Shown here: piece after piece, positions 1-5,045 of the stretch
How the letters are laid out: every line of letters begins with the position of its first letter
How positions within the stretch are numbered: position 1 is the first letter of the stretch
DNA from: Thermoplasmata archaeon
Lineage (GTDB): Archaea > Thermoplasmatota > E2 > UBA202 > JdFR-43
Assembly: GCA_021163175.1 (NCBI GenBank)
Contig: JAGGXG010000111.1
Location: forward strand, 1 to 6,337
Direction of reading: 5' to 3'
Length of the DNA: 6,337 nucleotides
The notes under the pieces: generated by a model
The model's database searches: none
What the model was told of the DNA's origin: nothing
Seen by the model: the letters and a program-made list of their open reading frames with translations, nothing else
Translations under genes and position numbers: made by a program

Positions 1-9
1 ACATGTGAC

Positions 10-43
10 ATTTCCCATTCCCCTCCTATAAGGAATGGGAAAT
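10..43. repeat. Inverted repeat (12-bp perfect stem, 10-base loop)
   Basis: The arm ATTTCCCATTCC at 10-21 is exactly complementary to GGAATGGGAAAT at 32-43, with a 10-base loop. It could be a terminator hairpin of a gene ending left of the window, a protein-binding site, or a remnant of a larger repeat. No T-run follows the stem on the + strand, so a classical bacterial-type terminator is not supported. On the minus strand the loop and arm read AGGAGG (27-22) ahead of ATGs at 18 and 11. A minus-strand gene could therefore start here and leave the window, but too little is visible to call one. Confidence 0.6.
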
Positions 44-119
44 TGATTTAGAAATGTTACCGATGTCTGTTTACTTTACAGGGGCAAAAAATATAAATGC
101 TTGGATAAAAATCGATTTC

Positions 120-127
120 TTTTTATG
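120..127 (+). promoter_or_regulatory. TATA-like box for the small membrane protein gene
   Basis: TTTTTATG is centred about 24 bases before the ATG at 148, the spacing expected for an archaeal leaderless transcript. A second TATA-like element, AATATAAAT at 90-98, lies further upstream. It would start a transcript near 119 with a short leader. Which box is used cannot be decided from the sequence. Confidence 0.4.
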
Positions 128-147
128 CTCTTTGCCATTACAATTTC

Positions 148-333
148 ATGAAATTGCATGATGTGCTGTTTGCAGTATATATCGTCATAATTTTGCCTCT
201 TGCATCGCTATTCTATTTTGCCATTGCATTAACAAATTTTGATACGCTGCTCACGATAGCAGGAGCAGCCATACTATGGGGAGTAATGATACCCTATCCC
301 GTCTATAGATATGTAAAAATAAAATTCTCATAA
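148..333 (+). CDS. Small two-helix membrane protein, unknown function
   Basis: This 61-residue protein is almost entirely hydrophobic. A short polar N-terminus (MKLHD) is followed by a first membrane segment at about residues 6-28, a short polar loop (TNFDT, 29-33), and a second segment at about 34-53. It ends in a basic tail (YRYVKIKFS). The positive C-terminal end suggests that both termini face the cytoplasm. I do not recognise a family. The ATG at 148 is supported by a TATA-like box 24 bases upstream. No Shine-Dalgarno sequence is present. Its TAA stop overlaps the stop end of the convergent histidine kinase gene by 6 bp. The gene could be a chance ORF, but the membrane-protein composition and promoter spacing argue that it is real. 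Confidence 0.6.
   Translation: MKLHDVLFAVYIVIILPLASLFYFAIALTNFDTLLTIAGAAILWGVMIPYPVYRYVKIKFS
311..325 (-). terminator. Possible T-rich termination tract after the histidine kinase gene
   Basis: Just beyond the kinase stop codon, the minus strand reads ATTTTATTTTTAC. Archaeal RNA polymerase often terminates on T-runs without a hairpin, so this could end the minus-strand transcript. The tract lies inside the 3' end of the convergent membrane protein gene, and its T content may only reflect that coding sequence. Confidence 0.25.
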
Positions 334-2037
334 CCTTATCTTAAAAAAATCTTTCTCCTGCTTCCCCTTTCGAAAATGAAGCACAACTTTTGTGCCTTTT
401 CCCTCCTCGCTTTCTATCTTCACATTGCCGCCATATCTCTCCATCAATTTTTTCACAATATACAGGCCGAGGCCGCTGCCCTCGCTGTTGTGCCGCCAGC
501 CCTGCTTGAAAACATCTTCTGCAAATTCTTTTGGGATGCCTTTTCCATTGTCTTCGATGGTTATTTCGAAGGCGCCATCTAAATTCCTGCCATTTATTTC
601 TATCTGGCTTGCGTTAGAGTGCTCGATTGAATTTTTTATTATATTTGAGAAAATCTCGCCTACGAGCTCATCCGCAATCACTGTGGCATTTTTGACATTG
701 CATGAAATCGTTATTCCAGCTTTTTTTGCCTCTTCTTCAAATGAGGAACATATGTCCCGAAGCAGCTTTCCAACATTTATTTTTCTGAGTTTCCTTTCCT
801 TCCTTATTTCATTTAATTCCCTTATGGACTGTATAAGTCTGTTGCTTTCCTCTATGCCGGTTTTTGCTTTTTCCACATAACTCTTTTGCTTTTTATTTAA
901 ATTTGTTTTTTCAAGCAATCCAATGTAGCCCAATGCAATCTGATTTTTGTTGAATATGTCATGCCTGAGTATTGAATTCAAAAATTCATTTTCATCCATC
1001 TTTTCCTTTTCTTTTGTTACATCCTCTATTATCAAATATGTTTTTCCTCCCAATTTTATTGCTTTTTCCTTTACCCACAAAGTCCTGTTTTTGCCCTTCC
1101 ATTTTTTAATTTCTCCAGAGCCATCCACAGATATTTTGTTTATGTTTTCTCCTATTATTTCCTCACCATATCCAGTCAATTCTGAGAATTTTTTATTTAT
1201 TGAAACTATGTTTCCATTCCCATTCAATACGCATAATGGTAGCATCTCTGCCAAAAATTCTTTTTTAAAAGATTGCATTGCAATTGAAATGGCGAGAGGA
1301 AGCAAATCCAGTTCTGCTCTTTTCTCTCCATATATTTTTGCATATCCTCCTTCAAATTCCATGTAAAAGAAGTAGCCATCATTATCTTTTGAGCGCATTT
1401 CATTTCCTATTTTTATTTCATATCCATATGAAAAGCTGTCTAACAGCCTGCATACATTTTCCATAATTTCTTTCTCACTCTTCGATTTTACTATATCCTT
1501 TAAGAGTTCTTCAAAATCATCCTTTATGTAAAACTGGAGTTCATCTGTGGCTCTTATTTTTATTCTTACTTTCCTGTCATTTATTTCTCCTTTCTCCTCT
1601 TTCTCTCCTCTCTCAATCGCTTCTGAAATAAGTTTAAAGAACCTTTCTTTTCCCTCAATTTCATCAAAAACATTGCTTCCAAGCAACCATTCCCATTCTT
1701 TGCTTGCTTGTATAACGTTGCCCATGAAATCTGTAATGAAAGAAGGTTTTTCCTCATCAATTTTCTTCGCTACCCCCAAAATTTCATCATCTTTTAAAAT
1801 GAGCCTGAAAAAATATTTTTCTATGGTGTCATCATTTTTGATATGCAATATTCCTTCAGCTTCTTTTTTTGATAGTGCATCATATATCAGCTTTGCAGCA
1901 TTTGCTTTTTCCTCATCTCCTGCAATTTCTATAAATGTTGGAGCATCATATGGCAGAGTATTTAAAATAAAGTTTCCTCTCATATCAAGCTTGAAAAATG
2001 AATAATCTCTGCCAAGCAGCCTTGCAATATCTTCCAC
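328..2037 (-). CDS. Soluble PAS-domain sensor histidine kinase
   Basis: A 569-residue cytoplasmic kinase with no membrane segment or signal peptide. The N-terminal 1-95 and 98-170 stretches look like degenerate PAS-type folds. The 180-260 stretch may be GAF-like, but this is uncertain. A clearer PAS domain spans about 264-345 (LNGNGNIVSINKKFSELTGY), followed by a short charged coiled stretch. The dimerisation/phosphoacceptor helix carries ILRHDIFNKN with His359. This HD-N variant is common in archaeal kinases. The ATPase domain has the N box (NIIKNSIEHS, Asn469), G1 (EDNGKGIP, Asp496) and G2 (GSGLGLYIV, 520-528), all intact. It should autophosphorylate on His359 and pass phosphate to a receiver. 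The likely partner is the stand-alone receiver two genes upstream. The start is GTG: an in-frame TGA lies at 2044-2046, so no earlier start exists. It probably has its own promoter in the 53-bp gap after PPS. Confidence 0.93.
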   Translation of the reverse strand: MEDIARLLGRDYSFFKLDMRGNFILNTLPYDAPTFIEIAGDEEKANAAKLIYDALSKKEAEGILHIKNDDTIEKYFFRLILKDDEILGVAKKIDEEKPSFITDFMGNVIQASKEWEWLLGSNVFDEIEGKERFFKLISEAIERGEKEEKGEINDRKVRIKIRATDELQFYIKDDFEELLKDIVKSKSEKEIMENVCRLLDSFSYGYEIKIGNEMRSKDNDGYFFYMEFEGGYAKIYGEKRAELDLLPLAISIAMQSFKKEFLAEMLPLCVLNGNGNIVSINKKFSELTGYGEEIIGENINKISVDGSGEIKKWKGKNRTLWVKEKAIKLGGKTYLIIEDVTKEKEKMDENEFLNSILRHDIFNKNQIALGYIGLLEKTNLNKKQKSYVEKAKTGIEESNRLIQSIRELNEIRKERKLRKINVGKLLRDICSSFEEEAKKAGITISCNVKNATVIADELVGEIFSNIIKNSIEHSNASQIEINGRNLDGAFEITIEDNGKGIPKEFAEDVFKQGWRHNSEGSGLGLYIVKKLMERYGGNVKIESEEGKGTKVVLHFRKGKQEKDFFKIRL

Positions 2038-2057
2038 ATAAAATCATGTAAAAATCC

Positions 2058-2066
2058 TATATAAAG
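2058..2066 (-). promoter_or_regulatory. TATA box for the histidine kinase gene
   Basis: On the minus strand this reads CTTTATATA, a near-consensus archaeal TATA box centred about 25 bases before the GTG start. This predicts transcription beginning at or within a base or two of the start codon. The kinase can therefore be transcribed independently of the upstream receiver-PPS pair, although read-through is also possible. Confidence 0.6.
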
Positions 2067-2090
2067 CTTACATAGCCTTTAAAAATTTTA

Positions 2091-2819
2091 CTAATATAAA
2101 TTACGTAGACGATCACATATGAAATCCAGAGCCTGTTGCAAATTTTTCTCATTGTTCCATTCTCTTATTATTTTTTCTGCATCTCTTATTTTTTTATATT
2201 CTTTCCTTATATTCGGAATTGCCCTGGTTATGTTATCTACGATTGTAACATCTGCCATTCTTGCAGTCCGAGAGAGAGGATTCAAGTCAACAGTCAGAAC
2301 AATTTTCCCCATTTTTTTCAGAGCCTCGCATCTGTCGCCATCTTCAAGAGGCACGAGCACGACATCTGCAGTATATATTCCATCGTAGCTGCATATAGCC
2401 CTGTCGTGTTCAAGCCCATCTATCCTCGCATCCCCTTCCATTCCAAGGATGTTCTCCCCGCCGTAGCTTTCAAGCAGCCTTATAATCTTCTCAATCCTCT
2501 CCCTGCTCCTGTGAAACAAATTGACCTCTATTTTTGCATTTGTTTCCTTTCCAAGTTTGACTATTTCCTTTCCAGCCAGCATTGCAGCATTTCCATTCAC
2601 AGATATGACAGCTTTTTTTGCAACCCTCATGAAGGCGGCGGCAGCCCTCGCCGCCTTGGAAGCGAAGCTTTGGGTTTTCTCACCGAGCAAATAATCAAAT
2701 GCTTCCCCCCTCCCATGGGCTATGAGCCCCGTTATATGAACTATGCCCTTTTCCACTCCTTCAGCAATTTTTTTTCTCAAAATTAAGCTTTCATATCTTG
2801 GATGGCTTTTTGGTATCAT
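2091..2819 (-). CDS. 4-phosphopantoate--beta-alanine ligase (phosphopantothenate synthetase, PPS)
   Basis: This 242-residue protein belongs to the archaeal phosphopantothenate synthetase family. The enzyme uses ATP to join 4-phosphopantoate and beta-alanine into 4'-phosphopantothenate, releasing AMP and diphosphate. In Archaea it replaces the bacterial PanC/PanK steps of coenzyme A synthesis, working after pantoate kinase. Family signatures are the N-terminal IPKSHPRYESL, HGRGEAFDYLLGE (35-47), VNGNAAML (74-81), VNLFHRS (99-105), PLEDGDRCEAL (157-167) and VDLNPLSRTARMADVTIVD (177-195). The last contains the Asn-Pro-Leu-Ser-Arg-Thr-Ala run typical of the family. Length is close to normal (about 250-260) and the protein looks intact. 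Its ATG overlaps the receiver gene's TGA as ATGA, so translation is probably coupled. A weak purine stretch (GAAGGGT, 2831-2825) sits before the start. Pantoate kinase, a common neighbour elsewhere, is not in this window. Confidence 0.95.
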   Translation of the reverse strand: MIPKSHPRYESLILRKKIAEGVEKGIVHITGLIAHGRGEAFDYLLGEKTQSFASKAARAAAAFMRVAKKAVISVNGNAAMLAGKEIVKLGKETNAKIEVNLFHRSRERIEKIIRLLESYGGENILGMEGDARIDGLEHDRAICSYDGIYTADVVLVPLEDGDRCEALKKMGKIVLTVDLNPLSRTARMADVTIVDNITRAIPNIRKEYKKIRDAEKIIREWNNEKNLQQALDFICDRLRNLY

Positions 2820-3223
2820 TCCATACCCTTCAAAATTTCCTCAACCATTTTCCTAAACTGACTTGGCAAAACAGTTCTTTCAATAACCTTCTTTGCTCCT
2901 GCTTTTTCAAGTTCTTTTGCCCATTCAGTTGCAAACCATGCTGTATAGCCATATATATTCGCTTCAGGATCGAGCTTTAGTATCTCTCTCGTCGTTTCAA
3001 CGCCATCAAGTCTTCCTTTTCCCCATTGAGTCAAATTTAAATCCATGATAACGAGATGCGGTTTTTTACCATTCTCCATAAGCTTTTTATATTTTTCTAT
3101 ACCTTCCTCTCCAGATAAAGCACTGTAGACTTTTATTGGAAGACTGCTTTTTGATAAATTCCTCCTTATCAAATCCTGCATTGTTTCCTCGTCGTCAATG
3201 ACAAGTACAATCTTTTCATGCAT
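2816..3223 (-). CDS. Stand-alone response-regulator receiver protein
   Basis: A single CheY-like receiver domain fills the protein (135 residues from the ATG at 3223), with no output domain. In this numbering the acidic pair is Asp10-Asp11 (VLVIDDEE), the phosphoacceptor is Asp61 (LVIMDLNL), and the switch Thr is Thr94 (YGYTAW). The usual Lys before Pro (KPF) is replaced by Arg116-Thr117 (VIERTV). The loop after Asp61 has about five extra residues (LTQWGKGRLDG) before the conserved DGxE. With no DNA-binding domain it may work by protein contact or as a phosphate relay. The likely donor is the histidine kinase downstream on the same strand. An in-frame TTG at 3238 would add five residues. I prefer the ATG because a TATA-like box sits 23 bases upstream and homology starts just after it. 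The stop overlaps the PPS start. Confidence 0.9.
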   Translation of the reverse strand: MHEKIVLVIDDEETMQDLIRRNLSKSSLPIKVYSALSGEEGIEKYKKLMENGKKPHLVIMDLNLTQWGKGRLDGVETTREILKLDPEANIYGYTAWFATEWAKELEKAGAKKVIERTVLPSQFRKMVEEILKGME

Positions 3224-3241
3224 GAAGATAGAAGGCAAAAC

Positions 3242-3250
3242 AAATAAAAA
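3242..3250. promoter_or_regulatory. Central AT box between divergent genes (possible bidirectional promoter)
   Basis: The element reads AAATAAAAA on the + strand and TTTTTATTT on the minus strand. Its centre is 23 bases from the receiver ATG (3223, minus) and 26 bases from the ATG of the frameshifted secreted protein (3272, plus). Both spacings suit leaderless archaeal transcription. The minus-strand reading resembles the boxes of the other genes here and is better supported. Use in the + direction is speculative. Confidence 0.4.
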
Positions 3251-3271
3251 CTTTTTTCATTAATTTTATTA

Positions 3272-3663
3272 ATGCAGAAAATTGTAGTTGTGGCGGCTAT
3301 ATACATTATGGCGTTTTTCAATCCATTTCTGGTGATGGAAAATGCAATCAGCAAGCCTGATTTGTTTGAAGACACATATCATAATGCAACAATCATGGTA
3401 ATACCAACATATATTGTGTTGAAGAGCATAGCGAGAGAAAAATTGTTTTACATTCATGTCGTCAGCCATTTCTCCCGGGAATTTTTTATATTTCGGATGA
3501 AAATGGTACCGAAAAATTAAATTTGGCGGGAGGATGGATGAATTCTATTGTGACAATCGAAGGATTTCAGGGATTTTTCAAGGATTGGTTCTTCTCCAAA
3601 TGGGGGCTTTATGTTGTAGTCATTGGAAAGTGCGATGAAATAAACATAGAATGGTTTAGATGA
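3272..3663 (+). pseudogene. Frameshifted small secreted protein, unknown family
   Basis: The first frame (3272-3520) starts with a signal-peptide-like segment (MQKIVVVAAIYIMAFFNPF) and continues through EKLFYIHV. Further on it turns into unlikely sequence and stops. The next frame back, open from 3385 to a TGA at 3661-3663, carries protein-like sequence from about 3460: RQPFLPGIFYISDENG, then GGWMNSIVTIEG and KWGLYVVVIGKCDEI. Joining the two near 3457-3461 gives one exported protein of about 130 residues. A single missing base there would explain the break. The downstream half has no credible start of its own; its first ATG in the confident part is at 3538. I see no canonical slippery heptamer, so mutation or a sequencing/assembly error is more likely than programmed frameshifting. 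I do not recognise the family. The next gene also encodes an exported protein. Confidence 0.65.
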
Positions 3664-3731
3664 AATAAGAGAAGGATTTGGGAGCATATTATGGTGGGGC
3701 TATGTAATGGCAATCCACAATCACAAAAATG

Positions 3732-3740
3732 TTTTTATTT
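3732..3740 (+). promoter_or_regulatory. TATA box for the beta-propeller protein gene
   Basis: TTTTTATTT is centred 24 bases before the ATG at 3760 and preceded by an A-rich stretch (ACAAAAATG) that could serve as the TFB recognition element. It supports 3760 as the true start, with a leaderless transcript. An in-frame ATG at 3691 lies upstream of this box and is therefore unlikely to be used. Confidence 0.5.
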
Positions 3741-3759
3741 TCATTTTATTTTCCAGAAT

Positions 3760-4983
3760 ATGAAGAAAATTATGGTTGCTCTGGTTGCGATTTTAATGCT
3801 TGTTCCTGTTTTATCAAATGAAGGCATGGTGGAAAACAAAAAAGGATGCGATAATATCGAATACAATTCAAACAGAGGGCATTTCATAATTCAATGGCAG
3901 AAAAGCTATGGAAGGCTTTCTTTCTGGTCTGCCCGTTATGAAGGTCCTCAGCCAGTTGGAGATGCTGACAACGATGGCATGAACGAGCTGCTCATTGGTG
4001 GGCGAGACCCATTCCTTCGAGTTATAAAATGGAATGAAAATAGCTACTATGAGGAAGCAAAAATAACAGATGCATACTTCAAAGCTGGCTATACTTTCTT
4101 TGGCTTGCCCGAACCTTTTGGCTCTGCAACAGGCTTTGCTATTGGCGATATTGATAACGATGGAAAAAATGAAATTGGCATAGCATGGGGTCGTCATGCA
4201 TCGGCTTTCAAATGGGATGGCAATGCCTATAAACTGATGGGAAGATATATTGTTGTAAAAAGAGGGGAATGGGGCACAACGCTGGATTGTATAATTGGCG
4301 ATGTTGATAACGATGGAAAAAATGAGTTTGTTGTTACAGGCGGTTACCAAAATGAGCCAGAAGTTCTGGTTCTTCAATGGGATGGAAACAAATTTGTTAA
4401 GAAAATGGAATGGGATTATCCTGGCAACTATTGGGTGTATTTTCCATGGATTGGAGATGCTGACAACGATGGAAAGAATGAACTCATTGTAAATACAAAT
4501 GCAACAATCGTTCTAAAATGGAATAATGGAGAATGGGAGCAAAGCTTGGTTGCGTATCACAATGAATCATATCCATTTGCATGCATAGCCAAGGATAGCG
4601 ATAATGATGGCAAGAATGAGATACACGTTACATTTTATGCTCCAATGCTTAAGGTATACGAATATGAAAATGGAAGTTATATGGAAAAGGCGAACTTTTA
4701 TTGGGATGGCGAGGCAGGGACGATAGAAGCCATAGATGTTGGCGATGTTGATAACGATGGCTTGCAAGAGATTGCAGTTGGAACAAATGTTATTCACGTG
4801 CTTCAATGGAATGGGAAAGAGTATACAGAGGAATATTTGATCAATGCCACACATGGATTGCTTGCTGTAACGTGCATTGGAGATTTCGATAACGATGGAA
4901 AAAATGAGATAAATGCTGGAAATGTCGGAATAGATAGCCCGGGAGAAGAATATGAATCATGGATATTCAAATATGTGGAATAA
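3760..4983 (+). CDS. Secreted beta-propeller protein with seven FG-GAP/VCBS-like calcium loops
   Basis: From the ATG at 3760 the protein is 407 residues. A typical signal peptide (MKKIMVALVAILMLVPVLS) comes first. The mature part is built from seven repeats, each holding a calcium-binding-type loop of the form DxDNDGxNE, at residues 68, 130, 181, 233, 279, 329 and 375. Each loop is followed by a hydrophobic strand, and most then by an aromatic hairpin such as KWNEN, KWDGN, QWDGN or QWNGK. This is the pattern of the integrin-alpha-like FG-GAP/VCBS family, and seven units fit a complete seven-bladed propeller. The C-terminus (WIFKYVE) shows no membrane anchor or sorting motif, so the protein is probably released or held by partners. 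Four N-glycosylation sequons are visible (NAT, NES, NGS, NAT). A role in surface adhesion or protein binding is inferred from the fold only. It is convergent with the transglutaminase gene. Confidence 0.88.
   Translation: MKKIMVALVAILMLVPVLSNEGMVENKKGCDNIEYNSNRGHFIIQWQKSYGRLSFWSARYEGPQPVGDADNDGMNELLIGGRDPFLRVIKWNENSYYEEAKITDAYFKAGYTFFGLPEPFGSATGFAIGDIDNDGKNEIGIAWGRHASAFKWDGNAYKLMGRYIVVKRGEWGTTLDCIIGDVDNDGKNEFVVTGGYQNEPEVLVLQWDGNKFVKKMEWDYPGNYWVYFPWIGDADNDGKNELIVNTNATIVLKWNNGEWEQSLVAYHNESYPFACIAKDSDNDGKNEIHVTFYAPMLKVYEYENGSYMEKANFYWDGEAGTIEAIDVGDVDNDGLQEIAVGTNVIHVLQWNGKEYTEEYLINATHGLLAVTCIGDFDNDGKNEINAGNVGIDSPGEEYESWIFKYVE
3961..4908 (+). repeat. Seven in-gene repeats encoding DxDNDGxNE loops
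   Basis: Near-identical 27-base units begin at 3961, 4147, 4300, 4456, 4594, 4744 and 4882. The core GATAACGATGG occurs exactly at units 2, 3, 6 and 7, and GACAACGATGG at units 1 and 4. Units 2, 3 and 7 share the longer run GATAACGATGGAAAAAATGA. Spacing is 186, 153, 156, 138, 150 and 138 bases, always a multiple of three. The similarity at DNA level, including synonymous positions, suggests relatively recent duplication or conversion among the blades, beyond selection on the protein alone. Confidence 0.85.
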
Positions 4984-5007
4984 AAAGAGAAGAATGTTTG
5001 ACGGAAG

Positions 5008-5025
5008 TGGAATAATTGCATTCCA
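5008..5025. repeat. Small hairpin between convergent genes
   Basis: TGGAAT (5008-5013) and ATTCCA (5020-5025) form a 6-bp stem with a 6-base loop in the 62-bp gap between the propeller and transglutaminase stop codons. It may help end one or both transcripts. On the minus strand a T-rich stretch (CTTCTCTTTTTA) follows closely, at 4993-4982. A stem this short could arise by chance. Confidence 0.3.
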
Positions 5026-5045
5026 GAAAGAATAAGGCGTGATTT

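Noticed and set aside
1..18. Minus-strand gene start at the left edge (AGGAGG then ATG at 18 or 11)
   Set aside because: Only four to six codons are visible. The spacing is too short for the first ATG, and the element coincides with an inverted repeat that explains the sequence as well.
392..2005. Several + strand open frames opposite the histidine kinase (392-880, 947-1366, 1547-2005)
   Set aside because: The minus-strand frame has complete kinase motifs throughout. The antisense products are low-complexity Ser/Phe-rich sequences.
2136..2786. 216-codon open frame on the + strand opposite PPS
   Set aside because: It lies wholly antisense to a clearly recognised, intact enzyme gene. Its translation is rich in Phe, Ser, Ile and Cys without any motif, as expected of a shadow frame.
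3224..3238. TTG start five codons upstream for the receiver protein
   Set aside because: The ATG at 3223 has the right distance to the TATA-like box, and the receiver fold begins just after it. TTG remains possible but is less likely.
3433..3461. Programmed -1 frameshift in the split secreted protein
   Set aside because: The A5 and T4 runs present do not form a canonical X XXY YYZ heptamer in the reading frame, and no strong downstream structure was seen by eye.
3691..3759. In-frame upstream ATG that would add 23 residues to the propeller protein
   Set aside because: The added residues precede a good signal peptide, and the start lies upstream of the TATA box at 3732-3740.
3664..3759. Possible small gene between the split protein and the propeller gene
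   Set aside because: No frame of meaningful length apart from the N-terminal extension already rejected. The stretch holds the propeller promoter.
3868..4377. Minus-strand open frame opposite the propeller gene
   Set aside because: It exists because the repeated GATAACGATGG units are free of stops on the reverse strand. The recurring VINIAN in its translation is simply the complement of the calcium-loop codons.
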